NCBI RefSeq assembly: GCF_024509145.1
Contig: NC_071580.1
Span: 23,240,501 to 23,304,500, forward strand
DNA from: Vidua macroura
Lineage: Eukaryota; Chordata; Aves; Passeriformes; Viduidae
DNA length: 64,000 nucleotides
Direction of reading: 5' to 3'
Under the pieces are notes generated by a model, which had not been told where the DNA came from, ran no database searches, and saw only the letters and a list, made by a program, of their open reading frames with translations. This document shows positions 12,532 to 25,900 of this stretch, in pieces. The position numbers were made by a program, and so were the translations under genes. How positions within the stretch are numbered: the first letter of the stretch is position 1; each line of letters starts with the position of its first letter.

Positions 12532-15500
12532 CATGACCTAATATAGAATAGTGCCATTAACATATTGACTCCCATGACCACACTCTTCTCACCATGACCT
12601 GATGAGATATTTCCTTTTCAATACCCTGCTTCCCATGGCCTCAGGTTGATGACTCCTGTATATGATACTGAGGCTAAACCACGATTTATCCCAGCTGGCT
12701 TTGTTCCCACATGGGACAGGCACTGTTTGGTTGATTCCTTGGCTATTTGCATAATTATTAATTCAAAAAATAGTGCATATGTGTATTTCAACAGCAGAGT
12801 AGTAGGTAACATTAATCAACTTCTCTGAATAATGTATTATTATTTACTTATTTTAAGTATTGAATTTTAACTACTTAAATGAAAGTGTTAAGAGTTTATT
12901 ATAATTTCACTAAAAAGATCTACACTTCAGGTAAATTCTGCTTTCACTTGCTGTGATGAGACCTTTGGATTTAACCAGAATTAACATTTTGCCTGACAAA
13001 GCCTTTTTCTCTTCTTATCCTGCATTTCCTGTTTCAATCCAGTGTTCTCAGGATAGTACACGTAAGGAAAAGGATTTCTCTTAGCCTCTAGCAAAGTATG
13101 ATTTAGTCTACAACCAGTTAATTGTCCTCATCTTTTACAGCATACTAGAAATCAGCTTTTGAGAGAGTTTTGGTAGGAATATCAGTGCTTATATATTAAG
13201 AAAGAGATCAACAAATTCCTTCAGATTATTTTCATCACTTTTTTTAGAAACAATAAAACAATACAAAGCAAATTCCTGTATAATGGTTAAGCTGTAAACC
13301 ATTTTACCATGTGATGGCCCTCCTTGGATGTTAATCATCCTTGTCTTAATTATAATTAGTCACAGTTGTTGTTTATCAGAAGTAGTAGGACGGACTACTT
13401 TGGAATCCATAATTCTACATTTTTCTAAGGAAAATGTAGAACAAACATTTCAATATGACCAAAAATCCCAAACACATACATTTCAGGATGGAAAATTGGT
13501 CAGGATTCAGGATGTGAATTGGTCAGATGCTTGGAGCCAAAGAGCAGAACTATAGCTGTTATTGAAATTTAAGATGGTAAGCTGAGTGGAGCACTGCTGT
13601 TAGAGACATTTAGAGACATCACTGGGGTTTGTGGCAAGACGGCCAAAGGAATATGTGAGGGATTCTGTGGAACAAGTGAAAGCACTGAGAAGCACAATTA
13701 CTGCACTCTGTTTTTCACGCAGTCACTGAATTCAGTGTTTCACTTTCTTTGGTATTTTTGCTGATGCTGACAGGAGGGGTTGGATATTTATGCAAGGGAG
13801 ATGACTGATGAGGGCTGTGGGAGGGAGCGTGTGTTTTGTCAGGGTATTAACACAGCTCAAGGTCTCTTAGCACAAGTGTTTATGGTGATGAGACAAATAC
13901 AGAGCAATTACCAGTGACTGCGTAATAACTTGGCAACATTTTCAAAGTGGTAAACAGAAGTGACTGGAGTAATATATGAGTTGGGGCATCATCCCAAAAA
14001 TATATCAACACTAATTGCAGATTTCGAGCACCATGTGATTGTTCAGCAAACATTTGCAGCTCTTAGGCTTTTTTTGTTTGTTTGCTTCCATGAGATGCAG
14101 TCCTCAGCTTGGGACCATAGTTCTTCCCTGACAGTCTCCCGCACTGATTTCCTGGATTCCTTTTGCACATGGATTTGTCATGGAAAAACAAGATATTTGA
14201 TAATTATCTGGGCTGGAGAAAACCAGTTGCACCTCATGGGCTATCTTTCAAGGGTGAAAATTATAGTGTTAATAATTGATATACATGTTAATGTTTTTAA
14301 TAAGGATAATAAGGAATATATTTAATTGGGAATTATACATGAGACACCTGACATCTGTTCTCAACTCTTTCTGTGTCAGTATTGGTTATTGTTTGTGGTT
14401 ACAGCTCCTGCTTTTAAAGGGAAAGGATATTTCTTTGTGAGGGTAGCAAATGCACCTGTGACTGAAGGCAGATACCTCATTAATAAGGCTCATATAAATA
14501 TCTAGAATAGATGTGAAACTGTATATAATATAGGTCAGCATTGTGCTGAGGGACAGCTTTATTTGTAAAATCAAAATAATCCAGTTCATAAATACACTGA
14601 CAGGCATACATTCTTAATGAATGACTGGGGGAGGGGAAGCAAAGAATCCAAAACCCCAAACCTTAAAACACAACTGAAATACCACCCCCCCAGACCTAAA
14701 AAGACAAAAGAAAAAACCAAACCCTTATAAAAAGCCAACAAACCAACAAAAAACCTCATCAAAAGACTATTGAATATGGCGGTTCTTACATTAAATCTTT
14801 AAAGCAAAATTTTTCCAGCAGACTGCACAACCTCATTTTCAGCTTATTGCTCCCATCTTCTTCCATCTTCACCTGTGCAGGACAACTCTGTGTGCACAGG
14901 TGAGTTTGAGCACAGCAGCAGGTACACTGAAATTAGTGAGGCCTTACAGCTTCCTACCTGTACAGGCTGCAGCTGAGCTGAAATGGGGACACACTTAATA
15001 AAACTTTGCATTGCTTTTTTTTCTCCTGGTTTCCTGGCATCTTTAAACACTTTTTCATGGCATTCACTCCCTTGTGAAAACAGGGAGTATGGTGGCAATA
15101 TTGCAACTACTTCAGATTTATATTCTTACATGCATTTTTAACACAGGGATAATGTGAGAGGAGCTTTCAAAGGGTGAGAGAGTTGTACTGTGTTGGATCT
15201 TTCTTTCCGAGGGGATTTATTTTCAAAAATATTTCTATTTCATGATTGTGTTACTGTACTATGTGTTCTGATTTCTGAAGGGGAGTTTAATGTTCTTGTA
15301 GTTTGGTAGGTTTTCCCTTAAATTATAGATGGAATGATGCTGGTGGGAATGCTACTGCTTGAAGGAGATAAAGCACTACTCTGGCATGTTTCACTTCAAG
15401 TCTCACATGGAACCAGCCTATTGGTCTGAGCTCCAGCTGGTGACAGTCCTCTTGTGATGCAGGGCCAGCCTTTCCCTCTAACAATTGCCACAGGCACTTG

Positions 15501-16557
15501 TTTCGAGGTTGTCCTCCCCCTCTAGGGCCTTTCTACACCACTGGAACAGCCTCTGTAAGAACATGGTCTAAGTGACCTTCTGTGATGTGGTTGGCACAGT
15601 CTCATTTACTTTCTGATCAAGCCTAGTCCTGATCACTGCAGTCTGTAGCACTTGTCTGCAGGCTCTGCCAGGGGATCTGATGCTTCAGAGAAACATTACA
15701 TCTTCATGTGCTAGTGCCTGGCTTACTGTTAAATCTGTTACCAGTGCTTGCATGAGCCTTGCTGAAGCTGAAAAAACCCCATAACTTGTAACATGCTGTC
15801 ATAAATCCATATTTTTTTTCATTTGCAAAATAGGTATTTTTTTTAGGGTAAAAGCATATTAGCTGGATAGCCCCTGGACACTTCTCCAGGGAGTGTGTTT
15901 AGTTGAATCCCTGGAGCTTTGAGACTTTCTCAACAAGGTGTCAAGAATTTCAATTTACATTAAAGAGTTTAAGAATTCTTTCCTTGAAACTGAAATAAGA
16001 GCCAGGATAGTAGCCCAAGCAGTTGACTTCTCAGAGTAGCCAAGGATGTTAAAACATTTGACCTTACCTTCACATTGCAAACTGCTGGTGTTGTCTCACC
16101 AGTTTCTGCAGGCTGTCTGTATTTATCCTGGCTTCTGGGAGTAGCGGAGTGGTGATATGAAAGGGGGTTTTTTTTGTGTTAATTTTGATATTATCAAAAA
16201 AGTCTCAGTCTAAACAGGTAAAGTTGACTAGTTGTTTAAAACCCAAACATAATACTAAGTATTCTAATTATTAATGCAGTAGTTTTCTGTGGATTGGGAA
16301 GACTTGCACTTTTAGACCTTTGGTAGCTCATGAAGTATCAGTAAAATCTACGGAGTGAAAAAAGATTTGCCCAGTTAGCCTGGGTTCTTGTGAATATTCT
16401 GGCACTTGTTTAAATCACTAAGTTTGTTACATGTGCAAAAAACAGCAGCCCTATAAGTGCTGAAACTCTCTGTTAATAAGTAGAACAAAACATCCTCATT
16501 ATTTTCTTGTGACTGCAAGAAATACAGTGTGTTTCCATAGGTAAGTATTGTTTTGGA
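12532..16557. other. AT-rich unique DNA, no gene seen
   Basis: No gene or repeat family recognised apart from the A/C-rich tract at 14641-14765. The longest frames (13960-14325 and 16375-16749, about 121-124 codons) lack domains, and the second runs into the LTR at 16558. The 12532-12650 part may belong to the interrupted minus-strand LTR, but I could not prove this. Confidence 0.55.
14641..14765 (+). repeat. A/C-rich low-complexity tract
   Basis: About 125 bases almost without G on this strand, made of runs of A broken by C and CC, including a 7-base C run near 14684. This is strong strand asymmetry without a fixed unit. Confidence 0.75.
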
Positions 16558-16951
16558 TGTGGCAGGCACATTTCTCTCTCTCTCAGGATTTTTCATAAAG
16601 GTACACAGAGAGAAATGAAAGAGAAAACAATTTCTATTTCTGCTCCTTGTTTTTCTATTGTGGAATGTGTTTGGAGAATTGTTTACCTGGAGTGATTGCT
16701 TGGTTGGACCATGGTGGATTGTTTGGGCCTGATGGCCAATCCAACCCACCTGTGTCTGGACTCTGGCGAGAAGGTCATGAGTTGTGAGTTAGATATGATA
16801 GTTAGAGAAAGTAGCATGTAGTTTTTAGTATCCTCTTTTATATAGCATATTAATGTATTATACCATAATTATAATAAAGAAATCATTCAGCCTTCTGAAC
16901 TGGAGTTAGACATCATAATTCTTCTCATTGGGTTCGTCAGCATCTACAACA
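16558..16951 (+). mobile_element. Solo LTR, family A, copy 1
   Basis: A 394-bp unit starting TGTGGCAGGCAC and ending CATCTACAACA. It is flanked by an exact 6-bp target-site duplication, TTTGGA, at 16552-16557 and 16952-16957. A TATA-like TTATATAG lies near 16839 and AATAAA at 16873-16878, both on the plus strand. A second copy at 60287-60675 is over 90 percent alike by eye. With no interior or partner LTR next to it, this is a solo LTR. A 6-bp duplication is typical of ERVK-type elements, so that class is inferred. Short frames inside (part of 16375-16749 minus) are meaningless. Confidence 0.93.
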
Positions 16952-16957
16952 TTTGGA

Positions 16958-19900
16958 CAAGTCTACCTCTTTTTGTTAATAATCCCACCTTTGTCCTGAT
17001 TCTGACTTAAATTCATCCTCTAGACTTGAGTTGTTTAACAGACTCTTCTGGCTTTTACCTCTGGGTGACCAGAAAAATTGGATATTACCAAATACAGATA
17101 AAAACTGGAGATTGACAGGATCTGTAGAATAGTTTCTGCTCTCCATTAACCCTAAATGTGCTCCTGAGGGTAGAAGAAAAGGAGTGGCAGAGAGTTCCAC
17201 AGTCAGGGGTGTGGCCATAAACTACTTCAGAATTATTAGCTCTAATGTTTTCTTTTCTTTTTTTAATAGTGAATAGAGGAGTTTTGAAGGCTAGGATGGG
17301 AGTTTAAATATCTTTCAAGAAGGAGTGGCAAAGAGGTTGAAAGCTGCTTGGTTTTAAAGAAAGAAGTGAGAACGCGAGATGAGGAAGTGCAGCATCCAGA
17401 GGAATACAGGAGTTTTTTAGGGCCTGTTTAAACACAAGCTCAGAAGTTTGTTTTGATACACCTTGGTGGTTTCGTTATACCTGCACTGTAATTCACAGTC
17501 ATCCTACACACAGCCCAGTGTTGTTGTGTTAATTGAAGATTTAGTCATCCAGGAAGATTAGCCCAGTGTACTCCTTGAAAATTGCATATCATGTCTTTAA
17601 ACTAAAGTTAATGCTGGACAGTTTGTTGCAGAAAGTTAATAATTTTAACTTTCCTCCAGATCCTTGGAGAGCCATGAGAAAAATTATACTCTAACTCTTT
17701 TTCAGAGTGTACTCTGCATTTTATTTTTCTGGCGCTAGTGGGTGTGCATTTAATCCTCATGGTGTTTTCTTTTTGATTCTGTTACTCAATGACCATCACA
17801 AAATATACAGCATTAAAAGCCAAAGTGCTACATTTACCAAGAACTCCATATTATATTAGCCAAACTTTGTGATTAACATTTCATGAGCAGATATTAATAA
17901 AAATTACAGAATTAAATATTTAATATTATCAATTGCTTCTGATTAGCAAGCTCATGAACACTGCAGAAAAATATGATAGGTTGAACACTCCCCAGTATTA
18001 TATGTGATGCTGGAAGGGCAAACCTATTACTTTAATAAATCATAGTTGATTTGGTGCAAATCACACATAAATTTAGCAAATTTCTTTTAACCAAACTAAT
18101 AATAATTGTTATGTCACTACTTGTCAGTTATTAGTTTATACTTTAACTGGCATGCAGACAGTTTAATTTTTTTTTCAATAGGTTTCTTCCTGCATAATTT
18201 GAATATTTGCATAACTTTGACTAAATAATTCTCAAATTGACCTGGAGGCGGTTTGTTGGCAGAAAGACAGTATTTATTGCACATGAAAAATTTGTGTTCA
18301 TGTATTCTGTCTTCAGAAGAGCTGTTTCATAAGATGCCTATCTTTAGAAAGTATTTATGAGGCAATTACATAGTATTTATTTATGCCCTTATGCACCAAA
18401 ATCAGGCAGTTTTAAAAGTCTTGCTCAGGCTGAGGAATAATTTGCAGGAGTGGATTGAGCAAAGACAATCTGACACCACTTATGCCACTTCTAAATGCTG
18501 CCTCTTTCCCCAGTGATGGAGATTTTTCCCCTCTCAGTACTTTTTTTCTCTTCTCTCCATTTTTAAAGGCTTTATTCTGGTACTGGGAGAAGACTAGTAA
18601 TAGAGAGTTATACTAATTAAAGCACATGCTCCTCTAGATACCTTTCTCTTCAATTTTTAGCTCTGAAATAATTAATCTCCCCATTCAGGGTTCTCTCTTC
18701 TCTGCATGCTTTCAGTTTTCACCACTTAAAAAGTGGATATTTTCATGAGTCATGTATTAAAACTTATATTTTATGAATTGAAAGGGTTTTGGTCTTTTCT
18801 ACAGTGGTTACTGTAAAGAGAAAATCAACATCCTCTCAGAGCTTCGCTCACTTGGGAATTCAGCCACTTTTCTGGGATTTTTTATGGTCCCCTGTGGTGT
18901 TTGATGATAATTCTTTAAATTGCAATGTATTCTGTCATCCTCTTCTGTACCTTGAAGCTATTCTGTTTGTCCTGAAAAGCTCTTCTGTTTGTTGTGGAAA
19001 TTCTCAGCTTTTCTGAGAAAGGGACTGGTAAAAATTGTCTTTATAGAAATTATTCATGTGTTGACAATCCTGCAACAACACAGGGCACAGCAGCAGGGGG
19101 AGGGTTTAGGGAGAGGAACACAATGAAATTAAAGGTAACTCAGACTGTCCTTCCCTCTGCCACACTGTGCCTGTAATGGTGCAATACTGATCCAATTTGT
19201 GCCAAGTGCCCTCAAAAGCTGGTCTGGGAAATGTTTGAAATAAGGCTAACAAGCAAAAGATGAAATGTAATGTCTGTCTTTTCTTTCTTCTCACTTTTTT
19301 TTTTTTTTTTAATATAAATTACTTTAAACCTTGATAGCCATTTAGAATAAATAGCAAGGCTTAATCAAGACCCGTGAAGACATTTAATTTTCTTTGCAAC
19401 ATCTTTTAGCCAACTGATACAATATTAAACTTCTATCACAATTATATCACGATCCAAAGGAGAAATTCAGTACAGCTGTTCATTCCCCTTGTTTACTTAA
19501 AACTGTGAAAAGTGCAGTTGATGGCAGTGTAAGAAGGAAAATACCTGAGGGTAATTGTTTCAAAAGAAATAATTCAGGAATATCTGAACTGAACTTGTTG
19601 AAAAGGGAGGATGAGCAAACATTTACATATGAAATGTAAATTTCATACACAGTAAGAGTGGCCAGAGTTAGAGAGCTTATCTGCGTTGAGAAGATTACAA
19701 GAGAAGAAAAATAATTTTTCACATAAATGAACTATGTCAAGTAAGTGCAAACAAAAGAAGGACAGAATTCACTGAACTCAGAAGTTATGAAAGGAGAGAG
19801 GGAAAACGAATTGTTTTCAAGGCAAGTTACCATTCATACTTTGAGATTTTTTCTGGGAGAAGCCACTGATCAAGAAGTAAGAGTGAATTTTTATAAAAGC

Positions 19901-22900
19901 ATTGCACAGGGAATTTTGTCTTTACAGAGGCAGAGATCCCTTTTAGAGGTGAAACTGGAACATCTCAGTCCTAAGAGTTAAAGGTGGAATCCTGGCTGCA
20001 TGAAAATCAGTAGTAAAAATTGTTAACTTTTTTTAAAAAACTGGATTTTTCTCATTGTTACCTATTGGAGTAAGCACTGAACTAAGAACTAGAACACTCT
20101 GGATTCTGACTCGTAAGTCTGTGTGATAAATTCATTGTCATGATCTTGTCCTCCATTTTAGACCTGCATGGGGTTTCTCATGAACTGCACAGACAATTAA
20201 ATAAAAGTTCCTATTCACATGAGCAGTCTGCTACGGGGATTCAGACACAAGAAGCAAAGGAGGAGGGAAAAAAAACCCAAGTTTTTTGCCTGGTATTTGC
20301 ACTAAAATTAAGCTCTGCTATAAAATGTGTACCAAGTGTATGTGGACACCTAAGCTGTTTCTGGGTGCAGGGGTAGGCATCCCAAAACAGGTAATTAACA
20401 CCCTGTGGGGCTAAATGAAGGAGGAGAGGATTTGGTCTGCAGTGAAGTTCATTGCTGTGGATAGTGCCCAACCCTTCAGACTACAGAGTGATCCTCTCAC
20501 TTTCAATTTGCCATCTGCTTGTAATGATCAGTTGCTTGATGCTTAAAACACCACCCAGGGATGTGTGAAGGAGATAGACAGTCTAGTCCCAGCCACCACA
20601 CCTATTTCACCTCACATGAAGCAGTCCAAGAGTCACTGCCTGAGAGTGAACAAGCATGAACAGGACTCTCCAAGCCAATGGTTAGAGGATGGAGAAGTTC
20701 TGGTGCCAGAACAAAGGCCCTACAGAATTTTATCCTCACAGGAGGAACCCAGGAGGGTTCCCAATCCAGGATTCTCTAATTTCTGTTTGAGAAATCAGCA
20801 TGTGCCTGATCATCATGGGTGCAGAAAGGCTGATATGGTTGCACTGTGTTGTACCTACTAAGCATACTCTACAAACTTAGCCATCCATCTTGAATATTGG
20901 AAGGAAAAGTATCTGTGTTTTTCACATGATTTAAAAAATTAAAAAACAGTCAGCGCACAGCATGTTAAATGTCTTTCAATGAAAACCAGTGGGTGATATA
21001 ACTACAGAAATTCCCAGTTTATGTGTCATGGGTACTGGCCACAGTAAAAACATCTATGTTTGTGCAGGCACCTGAGACTCCTCATGTAAATACACATATA
21101 CAAACATTTGTAGTTACACCTGTATTGTTTATGTCTACATAAATTTATAGACTTGAAGAAATCTGCAGGATTAAGAGACCATTTGAATAAAAGTTTAGAA
21201 ATTAACAAGGATCTGGGTCTAAAATAAAAATTAGTGATGCTTTAGATGATTTGGTTATCTTGGAATTCGGTCCTAAGTAAGCAATTTCAATAAAAAGGTA
21301 ATACTGTGTAGAATTTCTTTCTCTGACTTCAGGAAACAACTTAAATACTAAAGTTCCATGAACTTCAGTGTGACTTATATGCACTCAGAGTTGTACACAT
21401 GCTTCAGTCAGGATTGTGGAATGCTTTTGGCTCTCTGATTGATAGATAGGACTTTTTCTCCTGGCTATTTTCATTGAACTAAAAATAATCTAATTCAAAT
21501 GTAAACTAGATATTAATACAGTACATTTTTTCCTATGGTATAAAAATGGTGTTTTTCAAGTACTACTGATTTTGAATACTCAAATAGCAAACTCGAAAGT
21601 GCCTAGAAATAATAAACATTGTCCAGTATTTTAAAGTTAAAATATAAGTAATTGTACAAATTTCTGAAAGAATTTTGAAAATACTTCAGAGCTTGAAAAC
21701 ACTTTGAATCTAATCTACTAAAAATATTTGGTTAGTTTCCCCTCAAACATGTTTTGTTATCAGGATTTAATTAATTGACAATGATTTCTGGCAAAACACA
21801 TATTTCTTTTCTATATCAAGAGGCAGTCATGAGAACTGATTAGAATTTCCCAGTATTCAAGTTTCCTACCACTTTTATCTAATATTCAGGATTCTGCTTA
21901 AATATTTTCCAGGGTTATCAAGCATTAACCATTTCCTGACACAGGCAGCTTGGTTTGGATTTACACTTCTAACCTGCAGATGAATGACATCATATCCAGT
22001 ACAGCTGGAAAATATCTGCAAAAATATTACTCATATAAATGATTGATGAATTTTTCTACAGATCATTGAATAATTTATTTTCATGACTGGTATTCAATAA
22101 ACTCTGCAGCCAGCCTTAAACCTATCCTAATAAGTAGGCACTATCCATCATCTGTCAATGACTGATGCAGCACCCCTGCCATCCAGGTCCCAAAATTCTC
22201 CATTTTAATGGGGAAAATGGTAAGTCTGGTCACCTTTCCTTCAACCCTTAAAACTTCTTATGTAGTTAAAATACTGGATGCTTATGTTAACCTTCCTGAC
22301 GATTCCCTCCAGGCTTTGTGGCAGATTGCCCAATTCTGCTGTGGTGGGGCCGTGGCAGCGGCAGCGCTGGGCAGTGCAGCCGGTCCCTGGCTGGCAGTGA
22401 TGGTGCTGCTTTGGGGCAGCATGGAAAGGACATTCTGAGCCAGTCCTCCTGCAGGCTGACCATCAGTTAGAAGGCTCTCTGGGTCTGATTACCTACTGCT
22501 TTCCTTAGAAAGCTCTCTCCTACTTTTACATATAGCTATCTTTCCCCTCCCAGCTCTGTACCTGAAAATAATGGAAGCGATCAGCAATTCCATTCAATAA
22601 GAATTTGTTTTTTGCATACCAGTAATAATTCTCATTTAGGCATTCCTTTTTCTGTCTGAAACCATGCTTCATTCACACAAGTTCTCCTGTAGAAATTTAG
22701 AAAGAAACAGTTTTTGGGATGATGATTTTTACCCAAAGTCATGATTGCTTCAGTTTCTGCTAATTATAGATTCCAAGATTGTTGATCTCCAAAAAGATTC
22801 TAAGAGATCTAATGTAGTTCACCATGACAGTAGGTTAAATTTTGAGGGTTTTAATCTATAATAGAAAAAATGAAATAGATTGCTATGTTTTATAATGGTT

Positions 22901-25900
22901 CCTTTACATAATCTTCTCAACCAAATAATGAGACTGTATTTATGAATATTTTCTTCCTAAAGGTCTTCCAGCTGTTGAGTGGTACCACGTGCAGGCAGTT
23001 TTTTCATGCTTTGGGTTATCATCAGTTATTCAAGAGCTGTGTCATCAGCTGGATACAACCTTTTAAGGTGAAATTTTTTCTCCCCTTTGGAATGTCTTTT
23101 CTTCTTTAGGCCTTTAAATTTTGGAATTTTAGACTTGGAAATTTAATGATCTTCTTTCTAAAATGATGCATGTTCTGAACTGAGAGAGAGTGCCCACAGG
23201 AGCCACATCTGTATGCTTTTAGCTGTTATTTGTATACCTTATTTCTACTCTTCTTTTGTATGAAATTTTTCCTATGTTAGTACCTGCTACTCAGTGATAA
23301 GAAGAATTGGGACATTTAGACTAGAATGTTACATTTGAATTAATGAGAATTAGTATCACATTTAGTGTTCAAATGACTGTTTATTTTTTGTTTTGAATTA
23401 AAATTTAGTCAATGCTGTGTTCATAGAAAGTTAACTTAGATATGTGTATGTCAATAATAGAAAAGTGGTTCCAGAACAATAGGGTCTTTCAAAGAGGTGT
23501 AATTTCTTCTAATGTGTATTAAGATACACAGGTAGGACAGTTACATAATTTTGTCAGTGGACAATTTTAAAATGAGTAAATATCATGAGAAACTTTCTGA
23601 ATCACTTTGAGCTGCAAGAATATTTGTGAAAGCAATGGTCAGTTCCTAAGGTTTTTTTGTGTTGCCCTTTTTAATAGGAAGAGAGGATAGCTGGGAAAAG
23701 TGGCGAAACAATTGTCTACATCCCTGCACAGGTGGAGATGGGAATACATTTGATATCAGAGTTTATCAGTGCTATTTATAATGATTAAGAGAATTGTTAC
23801 CAGACTGCAAACTGCTGCTGCAGGCCCACGTCCATTTTATATCATGTTCTGCCTGCATCACATCAAGAATAGTGAACAATGTTAGGACAGGACACAAAGA
23901 TCAGTGCCTCGCTCAGGAAATGTGCACAGTTTGCAGATCTACATTCAATGATATAATTAACTGTGGTATTTCCTCCTTTTATAATTTCTTTTCTTCTCTG
24001 TAATGAACATTGTTTAGAGTTTACACTCATTGCCATCTTACATATAATGAGCCAAAATTCATACTTCAAACCTAAATTCACCAAATTAAGTTAGAGATTT
24101 TAATATTTTTATTTTTCAAATATTGTACCCATTCCAATTTATGACCCTTTTCCTACCTCTTGCAAATTCTTTCTGATATTGTCTTTGACAAATATCTGCC
24201 ATCTTCCCAATAAAATGTGCAGTAACTTCCTTTATGTAATTGAGAGCCCTTTAAAACTTATTCTTAATTGCTGAGGGACTGCCTATGTGACTTTAAAATA
24301 TATTGAGATTTGTAGTTTTATTACTTTTCCACTTGAATATTGCAGTCCTATTTGAAGTGCCAGAGAAATTGGTGAAAATATTTCAATTAATACAAAATGC
24401 CACTGCTGGAATTATTACTTGCTTCAAAAGTAGAAGTATGTTCATGCTATTCTGAAACTTTTTATAATGACTTCTGGTTCAAGCCTTCTTGCATTTTAAG
24501 ACTTTTCACTTGACTTACAAAATACCATTGTTGGACTTTAAATTTGTGTATTTGCATGATTTGTCCATCCATAGGTTTTCAGCCACACCCATGTTTTATT
24601 GTCAGCTTTGCTCTGTCCCTTCTCTGATGTGCAGCTCTGACTTGATGTGATCAGTTCAGGGTTAGATCTGCATTTAGCTTGTCCTTCCAGCTTTAGGAGT
24701 ACCTCGACTGCAAAGCTGGCTGTATGGTCATCTCCATTACAGCAGGGCCAAGCCAGTGTAACTTCAATAGATTTCATATTTGGAACTATGTTTCATTAGT
24801 TGCGTATCAGATTGACTGCCTGGAATGAGTTTATCATTTTCATTGCCACTGCATTTGTGTATTGACCTGTTCCTCCAAAGGGCTGTGTTTGCTATGGAAT
24901 GTGCCATATCCTCCATGCTCTGGGAGGCCATGAACATTTGTTAAGTGCTTAGCCCCAGCATGGCTAATCTTGAGAGTCTGTCATAGTTCCTGTACCAGCA
25001 CCAAACCAATGTGATCTCCTTTTGCACACTGGGCTTTGGGCAGGCTTTGAAACCTTGATTGCACTCAGGCTCTTCCTCTTTGACCTGCTCATGTGGGGCT
25101 TGCTCTTCCCAGCAAGAGCCTGCTGAACAGCCAGGAAGAGGCTACAAGTTTATGAAGGTTTTCCTCATATTGTTTTGCCATGCCATGGGAATATTTTCTT
25201 GACTACACAGATGGAAAAGGAGAGGTAAATTCTTCAGACTGCAAAAGCTGCATGAAGGATCGTCCTTCCATGATCCTTCAGTGCTCAAGATAATTAGCAC
25301 TGAGTGTTGCTCATCTTGAAAGTGATGCTCATTAGCATTAATTGAAAAGCACAAAAAAGAAAATTTATTTCATACCTCAGGAAAAATAAAATATCAAAAG
25401 TTCAACACATTTTAATTTTCTAGATTTCTGAAAAGTCAAATCATGTATTTTTTTTTTCAAATAAAAAAATCCAGCAATCTCTTAGACATTCCAGTATTCT
25501 CAAAAATGGAAACCAGGAATTTAATATGTCAATAGAGACACAGTAAAATAATCAGCAGTCAGATAACAGGAATTTAGTTGAGTCTCCTGGCCTATGTGTG
25601 AGGCAGAAATTCACTAACCGGAAAGGGCTAAAAGGTCTGCGGCACTTCCTCCTTAAGTACTCCCTTGTTTGTTCCTCCAGATCATGGAACTCTGAAATAA
25701 TTGTGTGTTCAAGGCAGCCAGAGCAGCCATGGATTTTGACCTCCAGAAACTCCAAGCTACCCTTAACCATAGCTGCCATTATCAACTCCATTCCAAGAGG
25801 AAACTTCATGTACCGTTCTCAAAAATGTTAATATGAAATGAAATGAAATGAAATGAAATGAAATGAAATGAAATGAAATGAAATGAAATGAAATAGGACA

